NCBI GenBank assembly: GCA_028583605.1
Contig: CM053337.1
Location: 16,865,664 to 16,929,663 of the forward strand
Direction: 5' to 3'
Length of the DNA: 64,000 bases
Source: Dastarcus helophoroides
Lineage: Eukaryota; Arthropoda; Insecta; Coleoptera; Bothrideridae
In this document: piece after piece, positions 48,601-56,934 of the stretch
Position numbering within the stretch: position 1 is the stretch's first letter
Layout: every line of letters begins with the position of its first letter
The notes under the pieces: model-generated
Databases searched by the model: none
Seen by the model: only the letters and a program-made list of their open reading frames with translations
What the model was told of the DNA's origin: nothing
Program-made: the position numbers and the translations under genes

Positions 48601-51600
48601 CACACGAGCTTCCATCTAAATACTCATCATTTTGCAGCGTCTGAACTTTTGCCTTGCTGCTTTATGACATGTTTATATTACAAAATTTTTGTGCTAAATT
48701 AACAACGGGTGATAATCATAGGTATATTGTCTGTCGTTACCACTGATTTTTTATGTAAAAACGATTTTTTAAGTATCGAACGTCTAGTGACATCTAGCGC
48801 AGAAATAATATATTAGCTTAAGACTTAACCAGTTTGTTAAACCTCCCAGTAGGAGATGGCGCTAAACTAAATTATTAATTATTTTCCAATACTTGGCAAA
48901 ATTTGTATATTTGGAGAAAGCTTTAGCCAAATTTGTATATTTCGAGAAAGAATTAGCCTAATTTGTATATTTGGAGAAACTTCCGGCTCTTACTGTTGTT
49001 ATTTATTCCGAAAAACATACACGACAGTGACAAACTATTAGGTTGCTCTGTCATTTTTGACAGACAAACTATTAGGTTGCTGTGTCATTTTTGACACATA
49101 CAGTATTTTGCCCCCTTTCAACTTTGTAATTTACAGTTTTATGTCATTTTTATAGTAAGTTGACAGCAAAAATTATTATGTCAAGGCACAGTTTTTGTCA
49201 TTAATGCTCTAATGAACAAATTTCTTAACATTTGACTTTGGCGGCATCTCGTGGATCTAGTCTAAAACCTCCTAAACTAAGTTTAGTATAATTCCAAGAG
49301 ATGGCTCCGTAATCGAGTTAGTTAATTTAGGGAGAAAATGCTAATATTTAGTTAAAATTTAACATAACTTGTCTTAAAAAGGGATTTTACCGCAGAAAAC
49401 TTTGACTTTTTCATTATTTTATCTCATAAATTCGGCAATTAAATCGAAAATATTTTAAACAATTTTGAGACCGACTTTTGTCAGTTCTATTAAAATAAGG
49501 TCAATTTTGAGGCCGATTTTTGTCAGTTCTATTAAAATAAGGTCGTTCAACATTCATTTACATAATCTACAGAATCGATAGATAAATATAAATATCATAT
49601 TAACATTCTTTAAATTAAACTTTTTTACGTTTTTCCTGAAATTAGAGTTTAAATTTGAAATTTTACTTATCATTTTATTTTTAAATCGTAATCTTAGAAT
49701 CTTGTAATTTTTCTGACTTTTTTCTTAATTAGGACCATAAACTAAAAAATGTTGAAATTTCGGTTTTAAATTTGGTGTTTGTTTCGAAATTTTGCTGTCA
49801 TCTGAAATATTTCGCGAAACGTCTAATTTTGCATAAATTATGAAAAAAAAATAAAAATTAAAAGCGTCAACATGGACATTTAAGTTATCTCCAGAAAATA
49901 ATACTCGAAATTTTTCTAAGAAATGTTCGATGGAACGGACTGGTCCTTGGTTATCTTCAAAAATTGAAATACAGAACTTGTCCCCTGAAACCAAGAAAGA
50001 TTAAAAAATACAACAAAGTTTGCTCTAACGCGTTTCGACAGTCAAGCTGTCATCTTCAGAGAGAAACATCTCTGAAGATGACAACTTGGCTGTCGAAACG
50101 CGTTAGAGTAACCTTTGTTGTGTTTTTTAATCTTTCTTGGTTTCAGAGGAGAAGTTCTGTATTTCAATTTTTTAAGAAATGTTCGATATTTCGAATTCAA
50201 CAAAAAAAAAATCCAAAAAATATAATTCAAATATTCTTTTTAAATCTAGTACAAAGAAAGTTCAAACTCGAAATCTATTAAAAAATTCCTTAATAAAGTC
50301 GATAGTTTTACTTTTTTCTTATCGAAATTCGACTTTAATTAATCCACGGTCTCGAAATTTCAATATTTGGATTCGTCCAGATATTGAAATTTCGAAATGA
50401 AAATCCAAATTTCGGCTTCCATCTGAAAACTAAAACCAAACTGAAAACAACTTGGCTTTTAAAAGTTCGATATTTTTTGAAGTCAACTCTTCCTGATTAA
50501 AGTCGAAATCGCGAATAAAAACGAAAAATGTCGACTTTAAAAAGCTAATTGTTAGAATTGACATCCCTAGATTGAAGGAAATACTTTCTAAAGTATTCCA
50601 AAATTCTGGAGTCTGAACTTCCGGATTCGATGTGGGTTGCCTAAGGTTTAAGGCCTAGCACTTAGGCCACCCTTTTCGGACCCATTGTGCATCCCCGTGA
50701 TTGAGGTGTCTTTTGGTCATTCATTCAGCCTCCCAACCTTGTTGAGAAACCGAAGAACGTCCCTTGGATGCGCCTCTCTCAAATTGGCCACACTAGGCGC
50801 CAGAAGTCCCCCAGCGTGGATCCTCCGATTGATGCTAGTGCCGGGCAGTGACACATCACGTGCTGGACACTCTCATCTTCTTCTAAATGTAGAACGTTAT
50901 CCAACAATACCGCAAAGAACATTATCGAACGTATGGAGTATTATCAAGCCCTCGTGTGTGAAAAAAAAAGTATAATTCCTTGAATTTTTTTCTAAACACC
51001 CCCTACAACTCGAGTCGTTTCTAATTCCTATTCTGGGGAGGTGTTTGTTTAATCGACAGTGACCTGTCTAAGTCCCTACAAATTTCCTGAAATATTCTGG
51101 AGTATTTAGATTTCTCATGAGTTACTTCGTGATGACAACTATCTAACAGATTCCATTAAAGGCGTCCATATACTACGCACTTAATTCGAAGCTATCAGTT
51201 CATCACATTATTTAGACTTTGACCTTAACTCATATTACAGTAGACTCTCGTTAAAGTTGCGCTCATCATACTGGATCGAACGTTAAAGTTGCTACTCCTG
51301 TAATTCCTACCATTGTTAAAAAATATATATGTTTTATTGTGCCTTGCGCGGTTGAATAACCGAGCAAGGCACTTGGGTTATTCAAAAGTGGCGCGAAGTC
51401 CAATTCGTTGTTCGAAAATTAGAGTGAGGGAATATCCACTCAACTTAAACGATCGCATCCTGACAACTTTAACGAGTGTGTAACTTTAACGGGCGCAACT
51501 TTAGCGAAAGCCGACTCTAACATCAACGTCTTGTGACTTTTGGAAAGAAGAAACGTTTCAGTCTGTTCCTAAGGATGCAATTTTTGCAAGGTAACAACGC

Positions 51601-54600
51601 TAATAGAAATTTCTTCCCAAAAATAGGTATTAGAATGTTGGATCAACCCTACATGACCGATCTAATCGAAGCCAATTCGATGGGACACGAGCCTAATCTC
51701 ATAGACATATACAGCGCTTCTTGGGGGCCCACTGATGACGGTAAAACCGTAGATGGACCACGAAACGCCACCATGCGGGCTATCGTCAAGGGAGTAAACG
51801 AGGTAATTTAACTTGATTGTTATTGAAGTAGGAACTAATGATAATTCCTACTGAAGTACCAACTAAGGATAATTCCTGCTGGATGATGGCTAAGGAATTG
51901 GAATGAATTTTGATTCAAAGTTGATTGAAATACAAATCTTGTAGGAATATTAAAAAACACAACAGAGGTTGCTCTAACAGAGAGTATCTCTCTGAAGATG
52001 ATATTTTGGCTATCGAAACGCGTTAGAGCAACTGATGTGTTTTTTAATCTTTCTTGGTTTCAGAGGACAAGATCTGTATTTTAATTTTTGAAGATAACCA
52101 AGGACCAGTATGTTCCACTAAAATTATTGGGAAGGATTTGTCAATTGATGCTAAGGACGCTTCTGAAGGCGCCCTCAACAGTGAGTGACCAAATGTCGGA
52201 AGCCAACCAAACAAGCTTCATTTTGATGGTTCTGAGAATCTCCTCAGTTTCTAGGTTGCTCCTGCCTCAAGTTAGCTTACTTGAGGTGGGTTTATCAATT
52301 GGTCCTGAGGACACTTTTGATGATGTCCTCAAAAGTGAGTGACAAAACGTCAGAAGCCAAATTTAATTCCGGTTCAGTTTAGAACAAATTCTTTCATTTT
52401 TGTTGCACCTATTTCAGCCTAACGTTAAACCAAATTTGTTAGTGTATTACTTTTTTTTTATTTATTTATTTTTTTTTGGTACAACGGACTGGTCCTTGAA
52501 ATACAAATCTTGCGTTAGAGCAAGACAAGATTTGTATTTCGAATTTTGAAGATAACCAAGGAACAGTTCGTTCCATCAAAGTTGATGAAAATGTATCATT
52601 TTAGGGGCGCAACGGCTTAGGGAACATTTACGTTTGGGCCAGCGGCGACGGCGGCGAGGACGACGACTGCAATTGCGACGGGTACGCCGCCAGCATGTGG
52701 ACCATCAGCATCAACAGCGCCATCAATGACGGGCAGAACGCCCACTACGACGAAAGCTGTTCATCCACTTTAGCCTCGACGTTCAGTAATGGGGCCAAGG
52801 ACCCTAACACGGGCGTGGTAAATTTTACACAATATAAACTGTCTTTATAACAAAAATTGAAGTGCACTGGCAAAGAGGGCGATAAGCCAATTTTTTTCCA
52901 AATATGAGTTATCTGCTAGTCAAAGATGTTAAGTTATATTTAGTCTAAAGTCACTTAAAGTAAAAATACATCAAGTTAGAGTTACTTCGCAAAGAAGATT
53001 CAGAGAATAACCAAGTTGGAGGTTAAAATATGTTTTGGTTATCCTATAATAGAGAATATTGTTACGGGCTTTATCGGTTCGAATTGATTTACACGTGAAT
53101 TGAAAATAATACCCAATTTATTACTAAACTAAACTTGGATCACCACAATTGAACAATTAACTCACTTCTTATTGACTTCTACTAACTCGCTAATTACAGT
53201 GATTCTAACTAACTGATTCGAGGGAAAGCTGACCGCCTTATATAGTTTTGGCTTCCGGCTTCTAGAACTTTTCGGCAGATAAGGCTTATCGTTTGCCGAA
53301 ATTTCGGGAACGCTTATCTGCCGTTTGCTTCGTTATCGCGGTCGCTTTCCCCTTATCAGATCATTCTAGAAACTTTTCTTATGTACTAAATTCTACAATT
53401 TACATTTCGTTACAATATGATGAAGAATCCTTTGTTTTTTAAGTTTAATTCACTCGCAAAGGATTATGCCTTCAAAGCACTGCGAGTATGATGCGGAAAC
53501 AACTATAGATGGCGATGGAGCGCCTTCCTAAACACGGATAGGTTGTGATTTTTAGGGAAAATTCCTTTCGCTAACGAGCCCCGTCTCAAGCAACATTGAT
53601 TAGTACAATAAACGTTTATTAAATTAAAATTGCGTTTATTTTAACTTTAAAAAACGTTTATATACCATTCAGTGTTGCTTGGGGTAGCTTGGAAGTTCTA
53701 TAGAAAAAAGAGTCTCCGTAAACAGAAGTCCTAACTGTGTCAAGCTGGACCGCACAGGAATTTGCTGTCTTTGACTGTCTTGTATGCCTCAGGAACCTTG
53801 CCCTTGGTGGATCAATCCTGTTCCATGATAGTACTTGTAGAAAAGAGACAAGTCCTGCCTGTGCTCTAGCGTTTCGAGAGAATCAGTGAAACTCTCGCTA
53901 TTAATTAGGCGAATCTTTGAATTTAATTAAAACTCATCCTGTTAGTCTTCCATGATAGTACTTGTAGAAAAGAGCCAAGTCACCAACCTGCCTGTGCTCT
54001 AGCGTTTCGAGAGAATCGGTCAAACTCTCACTATTAATTAGGCGAATCTTTGAATTTAATTAAAACTCGTTTTCTTGCTTATTTCGACTTATTACCCTCT
54101 TTGTCTGTCAATTGGTTTTACATCTAACTGAACGATTACGTTAGGCAACAACTGATTTATACGGAAAATGCACCACGACCCATTCCGGGACGTCGGCAGC
54201 GGCCCCGGAGGCGGCCGGCGTCTTCGCTCTGGCCCTGGAAGCCAAGTAAGTATCTTAGTTGCGTTCGCGCCCACAAAACTAATCCCGATCGTTAGTAACA
54301 AGCTCACTTGGAGGGACATTCAACACTTGACGGTTCTAACGTCGAAAAGAAACTCTCTCTTTGATGCTAAAGGGCGTTTCGCTTGGACGATGAACGGGGT
54401 GGGTTTGGAGTTCAATCATTTGTTCGGTTTCGGTGTATTGGACGCCGGCGCTATGGTCGCCCTCGCCAAACAGTGGAAGACGGTGCCGCCTAGGTATCAT
54501 TGCGAAGCCGGTTCGATCACGGATGTGAAGTAATGTGTTATTTGGTGCCCTTACAACGTACAAATGTGGTTTGTTATAGGCAAATACCATCGTCGAAGTC

Positions 54601-55092
54601 GTTGTTTTTGAAAATAGAAACGAACGCGTGTCAAGGGCAAAATACTGAAGTTAGATACTTGGAGCATGTGCAGGCTGTTTTGACGATTAACGCTTCGAGG
54701 AGAGGGGATTTGGAGTTGTTTTTGACGTCGCCTATGGGGACAAAGTCGATGATTTTGAGTAAGAGGATTAACGATGACGATTCGAGGGATGGGTTTACGA
54801 AATGGCCTTTTATGACGACGCATACATGGGGGGAATACCCTCAAGGAACTTGGTTGCTTGAGGTAACTGGTCACGATGTTCTGAGTAAATTGTTGATAAA
54901 AGTAGGCAGTTATTAACTAAGTAGTTTCAGATTAAGTTTAAATCGGACACTCCGCAAACTGGTTTCGTGAAGGAGTGGACTTTGATGCTGCACGGGACTA
55001 AGGATTCACCTTATACTGATTTGAGTGTGTTAGATCCTCATTCTAAGTTGGCAATTGTGAAAAAAGCCCACGAAAGTCGCATGAAAATGTAA
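33523..55092 (+). CDS. amon: Prohormone convertase 2 / neuroendocrine convertase 2 (amontillado), 12 coding exons
   Basis: Kexin-type serine endoprotease that cuts neuropeptide and hormone precursors after dibasic sites in secretory granules. Exons: 33523-33696, 34848-34952, 35214-35460, 42016-42053, 42110-42186, 42244-42332, 51627-51802, 52605-52817, 54145-54245, 54296-54529, 54580-54862, 54931-55092; all phases agree and give 632 residues (human PCSK2 has 638). Order: signal peptide (about 1-25), prodomain with secondary site RTRR (77-80) and primary site RVKR|GY (105-108), S8 catalytic domain with D174, H215 (SHGTRCAGE) and S390 ([11 protein letters not shown]), then the P domain (exons 10-12, [20 protein letters not shown] onward). 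D317 in WASGDGG replaces the oxyanion Asn of other convertases, the diagnostic PC2 feature. Introns 3 (6.5 kb) and 6 (9.3 kb) are satellite-filled. The start at 33523 is preferred because the hydrophobic leader follows it directly. Confidence 0.97.
33925..34125. mobile_element. Fold-back element in PC2 intron 1, degraded centre
   Basis: TTTTGGTGGAACGGACTTGT opens the element, and GGGGACAAGATTTGTATTTC closes it. The middle has ACACGTTTCGATAGCCAAGC but the rest of the ribozyme-like core is deleted. Confidence 0.78.
35214..35460 (+). CDS. amon: PC2 exon 3: primary activation site and catalytic Asp
   Basis: Residues 94-175. Contains RVKR|GYKPL, where autocatalytic removal of the prodomain is expected, the start of the S8 domain ([10 protein letters not shown]) and the catalytic Asp motif AIMDDG, split by the intron after the first G base. 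Boundaries TTTTCAG|ATTCAT and GACGACG|GTAAGC. Confidence 0.95.
35548..35620. repeat. GCGTGATGGTGACGCGCATT short tandem repeat
   Basis: Three ~23 bp units (TTAGCGTGATGGCGACGCGCA). They resemble the units at 22030-22425 downstream of the chitinase. Confidence 0.75.
35740..39090. repeat. ~510 bp higher-order satellite (3 x ~170 bp), PC2 intron 3
   Basis: The marker ATCGTGTTTGTAGTAGATAT (or its GTTTTT variant) recurs at about 36362, 36873, 37383, 37893, 38400 and 38911, a spacing of 508-511 bp. Within each, three ~170 bp subunits are marked by CCAAATATCGTACTTTTAG, CCAAATATCGTGTTTGTAG and CCAAATATCGTATTTTCAG. Six repeats are almost identical. Confidence 0.94.
39090..41900. repeat. 340-362 bp tandem array, eight copies, PC2 intron 3
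   Basis: The marker CGGAATTTGTAAAGTCG recurs at about 39266, 39628, 39989, 40350, 40691, 41031, 41374 (variant) and 41714. The first copies are 361-362 bp and the later ones 340-343 bp, so the array holds two subfamilies. The rest of intron 3 (41900-42015) is ordinary. Confidence 0.92.
42244..42332 (+). CDS. amon: PC2 exon 6: catalytic His
   Basis: Encodes [20 protein letters not shown], with the Ser codon split across the intron and catalytic H215. Acceptor TTTCGCAG|CCACGG, donor GCTG|GTATGT. Exons 4-6 (42016-42332) are clustered with introns under 60 bp. Confidence 0.95.
42599..42777. repeat. ~85 bp-arm inverted repeat (hairpin MITE-like), PC2 intron 6
   Basis: AACGATAATTACTTTTGTAT at 42599 is the start of an arm that returns inverted to end at 42777 (ATACAAAAGTAATTATCGTT). 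The arms meet at AATGGATTTCATAATCCATT and match except for a small bulge near TGTAATCGAACGATACTT. Confidence 0.9.
43620..45255. repeat. 20 bp minisatellite, about 80 copies, ~240 bp higher-order period
   Basis: Units near CAATCCTGGGCGATCCAGAC and CAATTCTGAACAATCTAGGT. The marker CTATATAATCTAGGTCAATT recurs at about 44040, 44290, 44530, 44770 and 45020. It is unrelated in sequence to the 20 bp array of the chitinase but has the same unit length. Confidence 0.92.
45770..48990. repeat. ~416 bp tandem repeat, seven copies, PC2 intron 6
   Basis: The marker GTCTAGTGACATCTAGTG recurs at about 45786, 46201, 46619, 47034, 47450, 48365 and 48782: 415-418 bp apart, except for one gap of 915 bp that holds a 500 bp insertion. 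Each monomer carries AGGAGGTGGCGCTGTAATAA and ACACGAGCTTCCATCTAAAT. There is no coding potential. Confidence 0.93.
47688..48187. mobile_element. 500 bp insertion in the 416 bp array, 11 bp target duplication
   Basis: Flanked on the left by CGAGCTTCCAT (47677-47687) and on the right by the same 11 bases (48188-48198), so the monomer is interrupted and its target duplicated. Inside, CCATCCCACGCAGGG near the left end and CACTGCGTGGGAGGG near the right end form an inverted pair. No coding capacity and no poly-A tail are seen, so it is a non-autonomous element of unknown class. Confidence 0.7.
48888..49105. repeat. Small tandem duplications
   Basis: Three ~30 bp copies of AATTTGTATATTTGGAGAAA followed by two ~36 bp copies of GACAAACTATTAGGTTGCTC. 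The flanks 45255-45770 and 49105-49925 look like ordinary intron. Confidence 0.75.
49925..50175. mobile_element. Fold-back element with two hammerhead-like arms
   Basis: Almost complete palindrome: GGAACGGACTGGTCCTTGG, AAATACAGAACTTGTCCCCT, AACACGCGTT-type centre, then the same parts inverted to GAGGAGAAGTTCTGTATTTC. The left arm has an intact minus-strand core; the right arm (plus) has CTGAAGA, GAAAC and GTTAGAG but a mismatch in stem II. Confidence 0.85.
50023..50063 (-). ncRNA. Hammerhead ribozyme-like motif, minus strand
   Basis: Minus strand order: CTCT, CTGAAGA, hairpin GACAG-CTTGA-CTGTC, GAAAC, GC, GTT, AGAG. Stem I (CTCT/AGAG) and stem II are fully paired and every core base is present. 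Compared with the GATAG/CTATC stem of other copies, both partners changed (T-A to C-G), a compensatory change that supports RNA structure. GTT is an allowed but slow cleavage triplet. Confidence 0.45.
50717..50885 (-). pseudogene. Remnant of a non-LTR retrotransposon (RNase H-like C-terminal end)
   Basis: Minus-strand reading gives [20 protein letters not shown], then after a one-base frameshift [20 protein letters not shown] and GRLNE-stop. The Cys/His cluster before CPALA and the terminal DVLRFL..GRL are typical of the 3' end of R1/Jockey-type insect LINEs. The frameshift and missing upstream part mark it as dead. The flank to about 50640 may belong to its 3' region. Confidence 0.65.
51238..51520. 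mobile_element. Tigger/pogo-like MITE, PC2 intron 6
   Basis: Left end CAGTAGACTCTCGTTAAAGT TGCGC and right end GGGCGCAACTTTAGCGAAAG CCGACTCTA form imperfect ~27 bp terminal inverted repeats. The CAGTAGACTCTCG start resembles Tigger-type ends. About 280 bp long with no transposase. It ends 107 bp before PC2 exon 7. Confidence 0.6.
51915..52585. mobile_element. Composite fold-back element with ~370 bp internal segment
   Basis: A fold-back half with ribozyme-like core (51930-52115) and a terminal half (52480-52580, TTGGTACAACGGACTGGTCC) flank an internal segment containing CTCAAGTTAGCTTACTTGAG and GGAAGGATTTGTCAATTGAT. The same segment occurs in inverse orientation at 63420-63740, also bracketed by fold-back ends. 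This is probably the fuller form of the family. The short open frames inside show no family match. Confidence 0.75.
51988..52028 (+). ncRNA. Hammerhead ribozyme-like motif
   Basis: CTCT (51988-51991), CTGAAGA (51992-51998), stem II GATA-TTTTGGC-TATC, GAAAC (52015-52019), GC, GTT, AGAG (52025-52028). The core is complete and stem I pairs. Predicted cleavage follows GTT at 52024. Confidence 0.42.
52605..52817 (+). CDS. amon: PC2 exon 8: oxyanion-hole exon
   Basis: Residues 303-373. [11 protein letters not shown] carries Asp317 where furin, PC1 and other convertases have Asn, the hallmark of PC2, then [20 protein letters not shown] and [13 protein letters not shown]. It is GC-rich against AT-rich flanks. 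Acceptor CATTTTAG|GGGCGC, donor GGCGTG|GTAAAT. Confidence 0.97.
53060..53414. mobile_element. Solo-LTR-like element in PC2 intron 8
   Basis: Begins TGTTACGGGCTTTATCGG and ends ATTTCGTTACA, that is TG...CA ends, with a TATATA-type box (CCTTATATAGTTTTGG, ~53240) inside. It is flanked by ATAT on both sides (53056-53059 and 53415-53418), a 4 bp target duplication. About 355 bp, with no internal retroelement sequence, so a solo LTR left by recombination is the simplest reading. Confidence 0.6.
53451..53490. repeat. Short CTCGCA...TGCGAG element
   Basis: CACTCGCAAAGGATTATGCC followed by TTCAAAGCACTGCGAG is close to the inverse of CTCGCAGTGCTTTGAAGGCA TAATGG...CTTTGCGAG at 20755-20800 in chitinase intron 9 (also 21205-21240). 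Confidence 0.6.
53826..54070. repeat. ~125 bp tandem duplication
   Basis: Two copies of TGATAGTACTTGTAGAAAAG ... GCGAATCTTTGAATTTAATT, ending just before PC2 exon 9. No coding evidence. Confidence 0.85.
54145..54245 (+). CDS. amon: PC2 exon 9: catalytic Ser
   Basis: Residues 374-407, [33 protein letters not shown]; catalytic S390 is in [11 protein letters not shown]. The following intron is only 50 bp (54246-54295). Confidence 0.96.
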
Positions 55093-56019
55093 CTTTTTTT
55101 ACGGTTTTAATTTAATACAATAATTGAGACAACAATTATAGTACCTAAATCATATACACATAAAATTTTATATATATTTTTAAATAGAAGGTAAACGTTG
55201 TCTTTACTAATTTTAATTCAATCTATATTGCAGTTTCCCCCACTTAAAACTATATCAAAACCAGCATTGAAATTCAACTTCCTCTTCGTACATTTTAAAA
55301 TTATGTTACCTAATCAGCGGCTTAATTTTTTTTACAACATTAAATAATGTGGACCAATTTGTTGACAAGTATTCTGCAGCACTAATAAATTATTTATTAT
55401 TATTATTCCATGATAGTAAAATTGTATAAAGAGCATGTATATTAAGATGAAATTAGATTTGAAAATTGTTAGAATAAAACTATAGTTATAAAAATACTTA
55501 TATTTAAAAAAAATAGGGCGCTTATTTATTAAAGAATTATTTAAATTTATTTTGCTTTTTGTCTGCAATAAGAGTGTACAGTATAACAGATAATTGGATT
55601 TAAAATTTAATGTGTTTTGCTTCAACACAGAAGAGGATAATATTGTAAATAAAATGCAGAATGAATAAATGTTATTTTTATTTAATAAAAAAATTATTAA
55701 TACGGTCATGTCTATTTCCCTTTTTAATAGTAACTCAACTTTATCCCCTAAAATCTCATTGTTAAATCCAGAAATACAAAATGTTGCATTAAATAATGCT
55801 ATTTTCAGAAGAGAGACTGACGTATTCGGACTTTCAAAAAACCACGAATCTAATAAGCGACTTCAAATCATCCCCGATTAAAAAAAATTCAACGTGACCC
55901 CCACTTTTGAGAAATTTTTATAGTATAAGCTCTATTACTTTCAGGATTCTACTTTCAAAACATAAAAAAGAAAATAAGTTTATTCTTCATGGTAGACCCT
56001 TATTGACCGGAAATATTAT
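55093..56019. other. PC2 3' region and convergent intergenic DNA
   Basis: AT-rich DNA after the PC2 stop. Candidate poly-A signals include AATAAA near 55472, 55648 and 55663. No further exon is seen on either strand, and the open frames are short and AT-driven. Confidence 0.4.
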
Positions 56020-56176
56020 GTTTTTTTCAATTTATTTAACATTTCTTCGGCCCAGTTTGGAAATATTTAAATTTTTATGGTTTGTTGAAAATTTTTTTAG
56101 AAAATTGTCAACAAACCATAAAAATTTAAATATTTCCAAACTGGGCCGAAGAAATGTTAAATAAATTGAAAAAAAC
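56020..56176. repeat. Near-perfect 69 bp-arm palindrome with 19 bp loop
   Basis: Left arm 56020-56088, right arm 56108-56176, beginning GTTTTTTTCAATTTATTTAA and ending with its exact inverse. I see no mismatch. It lies between the convergent 3' ends of PC2 and ALG12. Confidence 0.93.
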
Positions 56177-56534
56177 AAAGAAAATAAGGCTTCCCCCGGA
56201 TATGTTATCGACCAATTGAAAGTTTACCAAAATGAAAACTCAAATTTAAAAAACTGTCCCCAAATTACGAGAAAACAGATCGACTATGTGAGACTAAAAC
56301 CAAACAAATAAGCTGAAAATAAAACAAATTTTTCTGGAAATATGTAGCTAATTTGAATACTTAAAAAATAAATTTTAGTACTCGGAATTTTGAAAAAAAA
56401 AATGGGGAATTCGAAAAAGCAATCCCTAAATTCTATAAAAAATTACGAAACTTTAGAGCAAAAGCGTAAACGCGACCACCCGAGTAAAGATTTATGAAAA
56501 TTCGTCCCTTACGAGGGTGAAATAGGAATTTTTT

Positions 56535-56625
56535 TTTGGTGAGACTGACTGGTCCTTTGTTATCTTCAAAAATTGAAATACGAATCTTTCTTGGTTTCAG
56601 GGGATACGATTTGTATTTCAAATGG
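56535..56625. mobile_element. Short deleted fold-back element
   Basis: GGTGAGACTGACTGGTCCTT, AAAATTGAAATACGAATC, then TTGGTTTCAGGGGATACGAT TTGTATTTCAA. The centre is lost. The flanks 56177-56535 and 56625-56934 show nothing else recognisable. Confidence 0.7.
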
Positions 56626-56934
56626 GGAATGGAATTTTGTATGGAAGGTGGTCATTTCTGAAGTGAAATTTTCTGGTTATTCTAAAGTGGATCGAAAATT
56701 TTTGTATATATATTTATATACAGAAATTTTTTTGTTATTACAATCAGAAGAAGTTAAAATAAGGGACGAGGGAAGTTTCCCTGTTGCTGTTCGCTGATGA
56801 GAAACCTCATCGAGCACCCGCCTATTATCAAAATACTGGCAAAATTCCCTCTAATGAAGAACCATCGCCAGAGATAAAAACCAGGAGAATGTTAAATTAA
56901 TTTTAATGAAAACAAATAACAAGTACAACAGTCG

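Noticed and set aside
52088..52342. 84-codon frame [20 protein letters not shown], also at 63541-63732
   Set aside because: Recurs because it lies in the fold-back element body; it has frameshifted relatives and no recognisable domain.
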